A stretch of DNA of 64,000 nucleotides from Syntrophorhabdaceae bacterium (lineage in GTDB: Bacteria > Desulfobacterota > Syntrophorhabdia > Syntrophorhabdales > Syntrophorhabdaceae): the NCBI GenBank assembly GCA_028698615.1, contig JAQVWF010000011.1, forward strand, positions 1 through 64,000. The letters are read 5' to 3'. The notes beneath the pieces are model-generated. The model was not told the DNA's origin. It saw only the letters and a list, made by a program, of their open reading frames with translations, and searched no databases. Positions 35,284 to 43,772 of the stretch are shown piece after piece; positions within the stretch are counted from its first letter, which is position 1, and every line of letters starts with the position of its first letter. The position numbers were made by a program, and so were the translations under genes.

Positions 35284-35943
35284 ATGCTTCAAGACAGGAT
35301 AAAGGCTCTCAAGAAAGAACTTGTCGAATCGGCGACGCTCGTCGAAAACATGATAACGAAAAGCATAGACGGGCTCCTCGGAAGGGATGAGGGTCTCCTT
35401 CGCGAGGTCATAAGCGTCATGGAGCCGGCGACCAACGATCTCGAGATAAGGATCGACGACCTCTGTACCACCACCATAGCCCAGTACCAGCCAAAGGCAC
35501 GGGAATTGAGGGTGGTCCTCATGGTCTTCAAGATGAACAGCGACCTGGAACGCATGGGGGATCACGTGGCGAATATAGCCGACAGCGGGCTGTTCCTCAT
35601 GTCCCACTCTCCGGTGAAACCTCTCGTCGACATCCCGAGGCTTGCCCGGGAAACAATAGAAAGCCTCAACGACAGCATCAAGGCCTTCCTCGATGAAGAC
35701 GCGGTCCTCGCCCAGACTGTCTGTGAGCGGGACTACATCATCGACGCCCTGCAGAACCAGATCTTTCGCGAACTCGTGACCTTCATGTCATCGGACCCGA
35801 CGACGATCGAGAGGTCCCTGCATCTCATAAGGATATCGAACAATCTCGAACGCATTGCCGATCTTTCGACGAACATCTGCGAGGACGTGATCTTCATGGT
35901 CGAAGGACGGGTCATCAAACACCATCTCGAAGAAAGAATCTAA
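35284..35943 (+). CDS. phoU: phosphate signalling protein PhoU
   Basis: A 219-residue all-helical protein with two PhoU repeats, including RVVLMVFKMNSDLERMGDHV and the second LIRISNNLERIADLSTNICE, whose acidic clusters bind metal. It links PstB to PhoR to shut off the regulon when phosphate is plentiful. AGGAGG precedes the ATG. It is the last gene of the operon. Confidence 0.93.
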   Translation: MLQDRIKALKKELVESATLVENMITKSIDGLLGRDEGLLREVISVMEPATNDLEIRIDDLCTTTIAQYQPKARELRVVLMVFKMNSDLERMGDHVANIADSGLFLMSHSPVKPLVDIPRLARETIESLNDSIKAFLDEDAVLAQTVCERDYIIDALQNQIFRELVTFMSSDPTTIERSLHLIRISNNLERIADLSTNICEDVIFMVEGRVIKHHLEERI

Positions 35944-36017
35944 AGGGCGCCGCCGCAACAGCGCAACCGGGGAATGCGACCTGCGAAGATCCTCAGGGAA
36001 TGCCTCACGGGGAATCA

Positions 36018-36055
36018 ATAAAGAAAGGGGCCTTTTTCAAGGCCCCTTTCTTTAT
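36018..36055. terminator. bidirectional terminator between phoU and the porin gene
   Basis: A perfect 17-bp stem (left arm 36018-36034, right arm 36039-36055, loop TTTC). It is GC-rich in the middle with A/T-rich ends, so it can end transcription from both converging sides. Confidence 0.85.
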
Positions 36056-36070
36056 CTGCACTCGAGGATC

Positions 36071-37360
36071 TTAGAAGAAATACCAGGCTGCGAACCTGTA
36101 CTGGTCTATCGCGCCGCTCGACCCGGCAAAACCCGTACCTGTGCTGTTTGTGCCGCCTGTGCCCACGCCGTTATAATGGGTGAATATTCTCATCCACTGG
36201 AGGCCGAACCTGACGGCCTGGTTTGCATCCCACAAGAGGTTGGCGCCGTAGCTCTGCGACATATTGATCTTGTCGCGGGCAGCTGCATTGTTCGTGCGTG
36301 CCCACTCGCTGTAGTTGTACTTCAGGTAGCCGTACATGCCGTTGACCCAAAGATTGTTGGTGATCCACCAGGAGGCCTGGCTAAAGAGGCCGAATGCCGT
36401 CGGCGCCGCGGCATCGTTTCCCGGTCTCATGTAGGAGCCGTTGCTCGGGCCCGAACTGCCCATCCAGTTGTTGCCCGCGACGTTCTGGCCGAGAAAGAAG
36501 TTTCCGTTGAGGAGCAGGGACATTGCTTTGTTGCCCTGTCTCTCGGGAACGATGGGAATGGAATATCTGAATGCGGTCACCCAGGCATTGATCGTGCTGT
36601 CCTTGTATTGCGTTGCCGTTGCCGACTCGGAATAGTATTCCTTATCCCTGCCGTAGTAAGCGCCGAGACCGAGCTTGAGTTTGTTGGAGCCGATCTTGCC
36701 GCAGCGGTCGGTCCAGTATGCGATCTCGCCCTGGAGCCCCGGCCAGCTGCTTCTCGCGTAGCCGTCATTGTACTGGCGGATGCTGCTTGCGCCCGACCAC
36801 TGCGTCGCCGAGGTGACTCCGATCATGGCGTTGAATTCCTTCCCCATGAAGAACCGGTAGGCCATCTGGGGCGCCCTGATACCTTTGAGGTACTGTTTGA
36901 AATCGTCAGCGCCGATCTGCGCACCGTAGTATGGCATACCCCACTGCTGATAGGCCTGGCCGATCAACAGCTCGGAGGACTTCCAGTTCATCTTCATATG
37001 GGCATGCCTCAGCTGGAACCCGCCATGCTGGTTGCCCGTCGTCGAGCCGCGGAAGTCGCCCTCGATGAAGGCGCTTGTCTTTGCTCCCCACAGATCGGGA
37101 CCCTTTATGCGGAAGTTGAAACGGGTTTCGCCGCCCGTCGCGAAGGTGTTGCCGTACTCGTCGGCCAGGACGGCCCTGTCGGATGTGCTGCTCCTGAAGC
37201 CCGCCGCCGGGTCTGCATGGCTGTTCTGGGTCGAATATCCAAGGTCATATTTTACGAAACCGCCGAATGTAACGTCGTACCTGCTCGATACGCTGCCCGC
37301 GTTGCCGAGCGCCGGAATTATCAAAGCGACTGCAATCAGGGCGAATACAAACTTCTTCAT
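36071..37360 (-). CDS. outer-membrane porin (DcaP/OprP-like), probable Pho-regulon member
   Basis: A 429-residue protein with a signal peptide (MKKFVFALIAVALIIPALG) and a mature part of alternating beta strands ending in the outer-membrane signature RFAAWYFF (terminal Phe). The start VTFGGFVKYDLGYSTQ and strand FNFRIKGPDLWGAKTSAFIE resemble DcaP-like trimeric porins. ATG 37360 has AGGAGG just upstream; a start 84 bases earlier would bury the signal peptide. Four 11-bp Pho-box repeats precede it, so it is likely induced by phosphate starvation and may pass phosphate or organophosphates. That substrate is inference. Confidence 0.85.
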   Translation of the reverse strand: MKKFVFALIAVALIIPALGNAGSVSSRYDVTFGGFVKYDLGYSTQNSHADPAAGFRSSTSDRAVLADEYGNTFATGGETRFNFRIKGPDLWGAKTSAFIEGDFRGSTTGNQHGGFQLRHAHMKMNWKSSELLIGQAYQQWGMPYYGAQIGADDFKQYLKGIRAPQMAYRFFMGKEFNAMIGVTSATQWSGASSIRQYNDGYARSSWPGLQGEIAYWTDRCGKIGSNKLKLGLGAYYGRDKEYYSESATATQYKDSTINAWVTAFRYSIPIVPERQGNKAMSLLLNGNFFLGQNVAGNNWMGSSGPSNGSYMRPGNDAAAPTAFGLFSQASWWITNNLWVNGMYGYLKYNYSEWARTNNAAARDKINMSQSYGANLLWDANQAVRFGLQWMRIFTHYNGVGTGGTNSTGTGFAGSSGAIDQYRFAAWYFF

Positions 37361-37469
37361 TCCTGCCTCCTTGAAATGGTTGTCATGGTACAGAAGATAC
37401 GTGGTGTCCTTTCCTCCTTTCCTTGTATTTGGATTAGCTGTCACTGGAGCAAGATTAACGGGTTTTAAT

Positions 37470-37508
37470 TAAGCAGGCGTTAAGTGGATGTTAAATTAAT
37501 GTTAAGAG
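37470..37508 (-). promoter_or_regulatory. four-unit Pho-box array upstream of the porin
   Basis: Read on the minus strand, CTTAAC, TTTAAC, CTTAAC and CTTAAT start exactly 11 bases apart (forward positions 37503, 37492, 37481 and 37470). A -10-like GTTAATCT follows. This matches the arrays at phoB and pstS. Confidence 0.8.
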
Positions 37509-37624
37509 CTCAGACTCCGAAGACACTCGCGCCACTCTGAGCGTCCTGTCGGATAAGTTCACGCAATGCGGCCGCAGTATAAAAGAGACCCCGGTTCGAC
37601 CACCATTGCGGGAGAATATTATCC

Positions 37625-37653
37625 TTGTAAATCGAAATCTAATCTTTTAATAT
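37625..37653 (+). promoter_or_regulatory. promoter abutting the DUF4143 ATPase gene
   Basis: TTGTAA (37625-37630) and TAATAT (37648-37653) with 17 bases spacing. The predicted transcription start falls on or next to the ATG at 37660, so the mRNA may be leaderless. Confidence 0.55.
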
Positions 37654-37659
37654 ACAATA

Positions 37660-38811
37660 ATGATATCGAGAATGATAGAGGCCTCAATCGAGGATTCCCT
37701 GAGGGAATTTCCTGTCGTGGGTCTTGTCGGCCCCCGACAGGCCGGAAAAACCACCCTAGCCAAAATGATCCTCGAAAAGATGAAAACAAGGTCCCTTTAC
37801 CTTGACCTGGAACTCTCCTCCGACGTCAACAAGCTCCGCGATCCCGAGATGTACCTGCGAACATACGAAGACCGGCTGGTCATCATTGACGAGATCCAGC
37901 GCATGCCGGAACTCTTCCCGCTCATACGGGCGCTCGTGGATCAAAAGAGAAGCGCCGGCCGCTTCCTCGTCCTTGGCTCCGCATCACCCGCCCTTGTAAG
38001 GCAGGCATCGGAGACACTCGCAGGACGGATCGTATATCGGGAGCTGCTGCCTTTCTGCCTCGATGAGATCGGTCAGAAGAATAGCGACCGACTGTGGCTT
38101 CGCGGGGGCTATCCCTTAAGCTATCTTGCCGCCGGCATTGACGAAAGCTATTCGTGGCGGGAGGCCTTCATCAGGACCTATCTGGAAATGGACATACCCC
38201 AGCTTGGAATACGGGTGCCGGCATCGCAGCTCAGACGATTCTGGACCATGCTGGCGCATAGCCACGGACAATTGTGGAATGCGTCAAAGATCGCGGGAAG
38301 TCTGGGAATCTCGGCTCCCACCGCAAAGCACTATCTTGACATCCTTTCAGATACCTTTGTCGTACGGCAACTCCAGCCTTTTTTCGTGAACGTCAAGAAA
38401 CGGCTGATAAAGTCTCCGAAAGTATACATACGTGATCCCGGTCTGTTTCACGCGCTGATGCGCATCAAGGAAAGAGACGACCTTGACGCTCACCCTTGTG
38501 CCGGAGCGTCCTGGGAGGGATTCGTTATTGAACAGATCATTGCAATAAAGCCAGACGACTGGGAGGCTTATTTCTACCGGACCTCTGCAGGGGCAGAGAT
38601 AGACCTGCTGCTGCTTGACGGTAAGGGCAGGCCCACCGCTATCGAGATCAAATACTCATTGAGCCCGAAACCCGGCAGGGGTTTCTGGAGCGCAACCGAC
38701 GATCTCGCCTGCGAAAAGGCCTTCGTGATATTCCCCGGGGACGAATCATATCCATTAAAGAGGAATGTCTTCACCCTTCCCGTCACGCAGATGAACAGAA
38801 TATTTCACTGA
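37660..38811 (+). CDS. AAA+ ATPase of the DUF4143 type
   Basis: A 383-residue protein. The N-terminal ATPase has Walker A VGPRQAGKTTLAK and Walker B RLVIIDEIQRMPELFP, followed by the arginine-bearing LVLGSASPAL. The C-terminal part (about 190-383) fits the DUF4143 region with a winged-helix part and a nuclease-like end (GAEIDLLL, then AIEIKYS). These proteins are widespread single-gene cassettes of uncertain role. No Shine-Dalgarno is seen. It lies alone between the porin promoter and a tRNA gene and may be horizontally mobile. Confidence 0.85.
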   Translation: MISRMIEASIEDSLREFPVVGLVGPRQAGKTTLAKMILEKMKTRSLYLDLELSSDVNKLRDPEMYLRTYEDRLVIIDEIQRMPELFPLIRALVDQKRSAGRFLVLGSASPALVRQASETLAGRIVYRELLPFCLDEIGQKNSDRLWLRGGYPLSYLAAGIDESYSWREAFIRTYLEMDIPQLGIRVPASQLRRFWTMLAHSHGQLWNASKIAGSLGISAPTAKHYLDILSDTFVVRQLQPFFVNVKKRLIKSPKVYIRDPGLFHALMRIKERDDLDAHPCAGASWEGFVIEQIIAIKPDDWEAYFYRTSAGAEIDLLLLDGKGRPTAIEIKYSLSPKPGRGFWSATDDLACEKAFVIFPGDESYPLKRNVFTLPVTQMNRIFH

Positions 38812-38824
38812 AACGCCCCGGAAA

Positions 38825-38850
38825 CAAAAAAGCCGCTCTTTCGAGCGGCT
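38825..38850 (-). terminator. terminator of the tRNA-Ala gene
   Basis: On the minus strand AGCCGCTC and GAGCGGCT form an 8-bp stem with a GAAA tetraloop followed by TTTTTT, a textbook intrinsic terminator just after the tRNA. Confidence 0.9.
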
Positions 38851-38862
38851 CTTGGTTTTCAT

Positions 38863-38938
38863 TGGTGGAGCTGAAGGGGATCGAACCCTCGACCTCTTGA
38901 CTGCCAGTCAAGCACTCTCCCAGCTGAGCTACAGCCCC
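38863..38938 (-). tRNA. tRNA-Ala (GGC)
   Basis: A 76-base cloverleaf including encoded CCA. The acceptor begins GGGGCTG and pairs with CAGCTCC. The D-arm is AGCTCAGCTGGGAGAG, the anticodon stem CTTGA/TCAAG holds loop CTGGCAG with anticodon GGC, and the T-loop is GGTTCGATCCC. It reads GCC alanine codons. Confidence 0.97.
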
Positions 38939-38948
38939 GCAGGTAAGT

Positions 38949-38977
38949 GTTATAACAGCCCGAAGCTGAATTGTCAA
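38949..38977 (-). promoter_or_regulatory. promoter of the tRNA-Ala gene
   Basis: On the minus strand TTGACA (38972-38977), 17 bases, then TATAAC (38949-38954), placed about 10 bases upstream of the mature tRNA 5' end. Confidence 0.85.
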
Positions 38978-39073
38978 TGGCAATTCCTTCGGTGGGATGC
39001 CCGTCCTTAAAGGTTGCAAAGGAGGGGAAAAGTTATTACCATGTGAGGGTAATAACACATCGGGAGGTGCGGG

Positions 39074-39736
39074 TTGAAATCAATGGTGCGTTTGATGATT
39101 GCCTCTTGTTTTCTGGCACTGTCAGTTGCGCCGGGGTACGGGCAGGCCGCAGTGCCGGGGGGTCAGATAAAGTTGCCGGAACCGAAATATGACGGGAATG
39201 TCTCCGTTGAGAAGGCATTGAAGGAGAGGCGGTCGCTGAGGGTCTACAAGGATTCTCCCCTGTCGGTGGCCGAGGTCTCCCAGGTGCTCTTCGCGGCCCA
39301 GGGCATAACGGAATCGGGGAGGGGATTGAAGACGGCCCCGTCGGCGCGCGCACAATACTTCCTTACCGTGTATCTTTTCGCCGGGAATGTTACAGGTCTC
39401 AAGCCCGGCATGTATCGCTATGTGCCCCAGGGCCACTCCCTCGTGCTCGTCGCGGAAGGGGACGCGAAAGGCAGGCTGTACAAGGCGGCGGGACAGTCAC
39501 CCATACAGAAGGCGCCGGCGGCGCTTATCATCGCCGGGGCGCAGGACCGGGCAACGAATGCGGGGTGGATGTATCTCGAGGCGGGTCATGCCGCGCAGAA
39601 CGTGTACCTGCAGTGCGTGCCCCTTGGCCTTGGAACGGTCGTCATGGCGGGTTTCAATGCTGAAGCGGTCGGCGAGGCCGTGAATCTGCCCGGCGGGGAG
39701 AAGACCCTTTATATAATGCCTGTGGGCAGGAAATAG
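39074..39736 (+). CDS. exported SagB/nitroreductase-family protein
   Basis: A 220-residue protein with a signal peptide (LMIASCFLALSVAPGYGQA) and a nitroreductase fold: EKALKERRSLRVYKDSPLS, which binds flavin phosphate, then EVSQVLFAAQGIT, YLEAGHAAQNVYLQCVPLGL and a closing LYIMPVGRK. SagB-type members reduce or oxidise substrates with FMN. A secreted form is less usual. TTG 39074 is taken as start because GGGAGG lies 6 bases before it; ATG 39083 is the alternative. The natural substrate is unknown. Confidence 0.8.
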   Translation: MKSMVRLMIASCFLALSVAPGYGQAAVPGGQIKLPEPKYDGNVSVEKALKERRSLRVYKDSPLSVAEVSQVLFAAQGITESGRGLKTAPSARAQYFLTVYLFAGNVTGLKPGMYRYVPQGHSLVLVAEGDAKGRLYKAAGQSPIQKAPAALIIAGAQDRATNAGWMYLEAGHAAQNVYLQCVPLGLGTVVMAGFNAEAVGEAVNLPGGEKTLYIMPVGRK

Positions 39737-39798
39737 ACTATAATGTATTCCCGGCGGGGGTATGCCGTCAAACAACGACAAAAAATGAAGGGACGATA

Positions 39799-40263
39799 AT
39801 GTTGCTTTATCTTGTGCGCCACGGTGAGGCGAAGCGCGAGGACGAGGACCCCGAACGGGGTCTTACGGACAATGGCTTAAGGAGCGCCCGGAGGATGGGA
39901 GAGTTTCTTTCCTTCATGGACGTCGGGCTCGACGTCATAATCCACAGTGCGAAGAAGAGGGCCGCCCAGACGGTTGAGGTCCTTGCGGAGTCCTTAAGGC
40001 CCAGGACGGGCATCACAGAGGAGAAGGGCCTCGCCCCCAATGACGACCCGGCGCCATGGGTGGTGAGGATCAACGCCATGACGGAGGATACGGCCATCGT
40101 CGGCCACCTCCCCTTCCTCGACAGGCTGCTGGGCCTTCTCGTCCTCGGTGATGCGGGGAAGACCATCATGGATTTCAAGACGGCGGGAACGGTTTGCCTG
40201 AAACCGGCGGGAAACGGATACTGGCTCATCGCCTGGGCATTGAGCCCCGAGGTGATATGGTGA
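39799..40263 (+). CDS. sixA: SixA-type phosphohistidine phosphatase
   Basis: A 154-residue histidine-phosphatase-superfamily protein starting LYLVRHGEAKREDEDPERGL, with the catalytic RHG, followed by HSAKKRAAQTVEVL and a second catalytic His in AIVGHLPFLDRLL. SixA dephosphorylates phosphohistidine on phosphotransfer proteins. It overlaps the start of rmuC by 7 bases, so the two are translated together. Confidence 0.85.
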   Translation: MLLYLVRHGEAKREDEDPERGLTDNGLRSARRMGEFLSFMDVGLDVIIHSAKKRAAQTVEVLAESLRPRTGITEEKGLAPNDDPAPWVVRINAMTEDTAIVGHLPFLDRLLGLLVLGDAGKTIMDFKTAGTVCLKPAGNGYWLIAWALSPEVIW

Positions 40264-41624
40264 GCTACCTTGCGGTGATTATCGCCTTTGTTATCGGAGT
40301 GGCGCTGGGTGGGACCGTCTTCTCTCTCCTTGCGTTTTCCCGTTCGCGCGCCCGGCAGGCAGAGCTTGAGGCGAGAGCCGGATCCGCCGAGGCGGTCGTA
40401 AACGAACTGAGGCAGCAATACCAGCAGGGCAGGGACGAATCGATGCGTCTCCAGGGTGAGCTCGATCTGGAAAGACAGGCCAAAGTGCAGGCGTTGACGA
40501 GATGCGAAACCTTGGACCTGCGTCTCAAGGAAGAGATGGAGCGTTTCGAGGCCATCAGGAAGGAGCTTTCCGAGACCTTCAAGGCCTTATCCCTCGACGC
40601 CCTTGCGTCCAATACGAACGAATTCAGGAAATACGCCGATGATTTCATGAAGCTTGCCGAGGAGAAGCTCAAGTCCCAGACCGCTGAAGGCAAAAAGGAG
40701 CTTGAAGGCAAGAAGGACCTCATCGACAGGAATATCGATTCCATCGGCAAGACCTTGACAGAAGTCCAGCGGCGCGTCGAAGAGGTGGGGAGGGTGAGCG
40801 GCGAGAAGATCACCGAGGTGACCACCCTGATCAAGAAGCATGAAGAGGTGACGACGAAGCTCAAGGACACCACGGAACACCTTGGGCGCGCCCTCGCCAG
40901 TTCAAAGAAACGCGGCGAGTGGGGTGAGCGGATGGCCGAGGATGTCATACATCTCGTGGGGATGGTGGAAGGGATCAACTACGTCAAGCAGACGACCCTG
41001 GAGAATGGTCCGGGAAGGCCTGATTTCACCTTCTTTCTCCCCAATGATCTCAGGGTCAACATGGACGTAAAGTTCCCTCTCGATAATTTCACCCACTATC
41101 TCGATGCCGAGACCGACCATGACAGGAAGAGATACCGCGAGGAACTGCTCAAGAACACAAAGGTCATGATAAAACAGGTGACGACCCGCGAGTATATCAA
41201 TCCCGCGGACAATACCGTGGATTACGTCATCATCTTCATTCCCAACGAGCAGGTGTACAGTTTCATCCAGGAATCGGACATGACGATCATGGACGAGGCC
41301 TTGAGACAGAAGGTCATCCTCTGTTCGCCATTCACCCTCTATGCGGTTCTCGCCGTGATCCGCCAGACCATCGAGAATGTCAACCTGGAACGGACGGCGT
41401 CGGAGATACTCAGGCTCCTTGCCGAGTTCTCGAAGCAGTGGAAGCTGTACAAGGAAAAGTTCAAAGTCATGGGTGACCGTATTGACGCGGCCAAGAAGGA
41501 ATACGACATTCTCGCGACGACACGGACCAATATGCTCGAAAGACCGCTCAGAAAGATCGATGACCTCAGCACGGCCGATGCCCTCGAACTCGAGGCGGGA
41601 GGCCTTGCGCAGGATGAAAGTTAG
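40257..41624 (+). CDS. rmuC: DNA recombination protein RmuC
   Basis: A 455-residue protein with an N-terminal membrane anchor (YLAVIIAFVIGVALGGTVFS), a long coiled coil to about residue 210, and a C-terminal nuclease-like domain with RGEWGERMAEDVI and GRPDFTFFLPNDLRVNMDVK, where the acidic and lysine residues match PD-(D/E)XK enzymes. RmuC limits rearrangements at inverted repeats. ATG 40257 is chosen since it directly precedes the hydrophobic anchor. Confidence 0.9.
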   Translation: MVSYLAVIIAFVIGVALGGTVFSLLAFSRSRARQAELEARAGSAEAVVNELRQQYQQGRDESMRLQGELDLERQAKVQALTRCETLDLRLKEEMERFEAIRKELSETFKALSLDALASNTNEFRKYADDFMKLAEEKLKSQTAEGKKELEGKKDLIDRNIDSIGKTLTEVQRRVEEVGRVSGEKITEVTTLIKKHEEVTTKLKDTTEHLGRALASSKKRGEWGERMAEDVIHLVGMVEGINYVKQTTLENGPGRPDFTFFLPNDLRVNMDVKFPLDNFTHYLDAETDHDRKRYREELLKNTKVMIKQVTTREYINPADNTVDYVIIFIPNEQVYSFIQESDMTIMDEALRQKVILCSPFTLYAVLAVIRQTIENVNLERTASEILRLLAEFSKQWKLYKEKFKVMGDRIDAAKKEYDILATTRTNMLERPLRKIDDLSTADALELEAGGLAQDES

Positions 41625-41642
41625 GTGGGAAGGAGGCTTTTG

Positions 41643-41846
41643 ATGGAAGAACAGGACCGTTTGCTCATCGTATTGAAACAGCTCATCGAGAACAATGAAT
41701 ATCTTGCGGAGAATTACCGGAAATGGTCCAGGGTCGCGGCGACAGGCGGTCTCGACAACGTATCGAAGGAGATCGACGAGGCAGGTCAGTTCATCCAGAT
41801 AGCCACGCAGAAGCTCAAAGGCGCCCTGGGCCTCATGGAACAGTGA
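41643..41846 (+). CDS. small helical protein after rmuC
   Basis: A 67-residue all-helical protein (LLIVLKQLIENNEYLAENYR). No family is recognised. GGAAGGAGG lies 6 bases before the ATG and it follows rmuC by 18 bases, so it is probably cotranscribed. Its 3' end overlaps the convergent SAM hydrolase gene by 14 bases. Confidence 0.65.
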   Translation: MEEQDRLLIVLKQLIENNEYLAENYRKWSRVAATGGLDNVSKEIDEAGQFIQIATQKLKGALGLMEQ

Positions 41847-42603
41847 CCGTTACCGGGTCCCCTTTCCTTACCTCCGTTCTCTGCCTGAAATCCCCCCTAA
41901 AAACCCCGAATTCTATGTAACCGGAACTGCCCTCGAGGCAGGTGATGTCGTCCTCGAAGTAGCTCTTGCTCAGGGCCCGGAAGGAATGCTCGCCGATCCT
42001 TATCTCGAAGGGGCCATCCTTGACGAAGGACATGAGGGCGTCGGCCTTTATGTTCGTGATGGCGTTGCCGAAGCGGTCGAAGCGCGCCACGTCACCCCTG
42101 AGCGTCCTGCCGTCGGCGACGGGATGAATGCCGTCGAGAAGAACGGGATCTGTTATCTTCCTTCCGAAGGCATAAGGTTCGAAGCCGCGGGACAAGCGGG
42201 CCGCCGCAGGGGAAAAGATGTCCCTGCCGTGGAAGGTGGAGCTTACCGTGGGAAGCATGAAATTGCGATTCTCGATGACGTGGATATTTGCGGCATCGTC
42301 CGCAAGGAGCGTGAATACACCGTTGTCGGGCCCGACGAAATAATGGCCCTTCGTCGACAGGACGACGGGTCTTCTCGCACCGCCTACGGTAGGGTCGACG
42401 ACGACGACATGGACCGTCCCTGGCGGGAAATACATCCAGCAGTCACTGACGAGGAAGGCGGCTTCGCGTATGTCCTGGGGCTCCACCTCGTGGGTTATGT
42501 CAATGACGGTGGCGCCGGGACTGATGGCAAGAATAACCCCCTTCATGATGCCCACGTAGGGGTCTTTCGTTCCGAAATCGGTGAGAAGCGTGATGGCGCC
42601 CAT
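41833..42603 (-). CDS. SAM hydrolase / SAM hydroxide adenosyltransferase family (DUF62)
   Basis: A 256-residue protein. It starts ITLLTDFGTKDPYVGIMKGV and has DPTVGGARRPVVL, VGPDNGVFTLL, STFHGRDIFSPAAA and DRFGNAITNI, the DUF62 hallmarks. Family members split S-adenosylmethionine to adenosine and methionine using water. It follows mtnA by 11 bases in the same direction, consistent with handling adenosine/methionine by-products. Confidence 0.9.
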   Translation of the reverse strand: MGAITLLTDFGTKDPYVGIMKGVILAISPGATVIDITHEVEPQDIREAAFLVSDCWMYFPPGTVHVVVVDPTVGGARRPVVLSTKGHYFVGPDNGVFTLLADDAANIHVIENRNFMLPTVSSTFHGRDIFSPAAARLSRGFEPYAFGRKITDPVLLDGIHPVADGRTLRGDVARFDRFGNAITNIKADALMSFVKDGPFEIRIGEHSFRALSKSYFEDDITCLEGSSGYIEFGVFRGDFRQRTEVRKGDPVTVTVP

Positions 42604-42614
42604 CGGCCTGCCGG

Positions 42615-43637
42615 CTAAAGCATCCTGATATATTTCTTAAAAGGTTTCTCGATTATGCCTTTTTCGGTGATGAAGCCAGTGATGCAGCGGGACGGGGTGA
42701 CGTCGAATCCGAAATACCGTGCCTTTGCGTCCTTGACCGTCAGGAGCCGGTCATCCAGGTATTTCACTTCCCTTGCGCTACGCTCCTCGATGACTATATG
42801 ACTCCCGTCTTCGATGGTCCTGTCGAAGGTCGACACCGGGGCGGCGATGTAGAAGGGTATCTTGTACGCGTTCGCGGCAAGGGCGATCATGAAGGTGCCG
42901 ATCTTGTTAGCCGTGTCCCCGTTCGCCGCTATCCTGTCTGCGCCCGTTATGATCTTGTTCACCGCCCTGGTTGAACACAGAAGCCCGGCATGGTTCTCGG
43001 GAACAAGCTCGACGGGGATGCCCTCCTGCATGAGTTCCCAGACCGTCAGGCGCGACCCCTGCATATAGGGGCGCGTCTCCGTCGCGATGACCTTTATCTT
43101 CTTGCCCGATTCATGGGCGGCGCGCATGACACCGAGGGCTGTCCCGTAGCCTCCGGTGGCGAGAGCTCCCGCATTGCAGTGGGTCATGATGGTGTCACCG
43201 TCGTCGATAAGTTCCGCGCCGTAGAGGGAAAGTATCCTGTTGTTCTCGATGTCCTCAACGTGGATGGCGAGCGCCTCGCCAAGCATGTCCTCCACGATGT
43301 CCGCATCGCCGGCATGGCCCTTGAAGGCCTCTGTCATTCTCCTCAAGGCCCAGAACAGGTTGACGGCCGTCGGGCGTGTATCGCCGAGCTTTTTGGCGAT
43401 GCGGGCCACGTCCCTGGCACCGATCGACTGTCGCGCCGCTTTGCGCTCTTTCAGCCCCAGCACCAGGCCGTAGGCGGCGACGATGCCGAGAAGCGGCGCG
43501 CCCCGGACCGTCATATTGTTGATGGCAAGCATGACGTCAGCGGCGGTACTGCATTTTACGTAGGTCTTCCTGAAGGGCAGTTCCCTTTGATCAAGAAGGT
43601 AAAGAACACCATTCTTCCAGTAAATGTGATCGGTCAT
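42615..43637 (-). CDS. mtnA: methylthioribose-1-phosphate isomerase
   Basis: A 340-residue eIF2B-like isomerase. It has RGAPLLGIVAAYGL, the catalytic cysteine in MTHCNAGALATGGYGTALGV, and the catalytic aspartate in ITGADRIAANGDTANKIGT. MtnA converts methylthioribose-1-phosphate to methylthioribulose-1-phosphate in methionine salvage. A role on deoxyribose phosphates from 5-deoxyadenosine is possible in radical-SAM-rich anaerobes. It lies between gatB and the SAM hydrolase. Confidence 0.92.
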   Translation of the reverse strand: MTDHIYWKNGVLYLLDQRELPFRKTYVKCSTAADVMLAINNMTVRGAPLLGIVAAYGLVLGLKERKAARQSIGARDVARIAKKLGDTRPTAVNLFWALRRMTEAFKGHAGDADIVEDMLGEALAIHVEDIENNRILSLYGAELIDDGDTIMTHCNAGALATGGYGTALGVMRAAHESGKKIKVIATETRPYMQGSRLTVWELMQEGIPVELVPENHAGLLCSTRAVNKIITGADRIAANGDTANKIGTFMIALAANAYKIPFYIAAPVSTFDRTIEDGSHIVIEERSAREVKYLDDRLLTVKDAKARYFGFDVTPSRCITGFITEKGIIEKPFKKYIRML

Positions 43638-43679
43638 GCTTCACCTCTTCTCTCTTGTAGTCATCCCGCGCTTTCCCTG

Positions 43680-43770
43680 CGTCGTCATCCCGGACTTGAT
43701 CCGGGATCCAGAGGTCTTTCTGTTCCAAGGGTTTTCCTGGATTCCGGCATTCGTCAAAATGGCGGAAAAA
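43680..43770. repeat. REP/MITE-like extragenic repeat element
   Basis: GTCATCCCGG, ACTTGAT, then CCGGGATCCAG forms a 7-bp hairpin (43687-43707). It is followed about 30 bases on by CTGGATTCCGGCATTCGTC, a diverged second half. The motif GTCATCCCGGACTTGATCC is common in many genomes as a dispersed extragenic element. A related GTCATCCCGCG occurs just before it. Confidence 0.6.
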
Positions 43771-43772
43771 AT

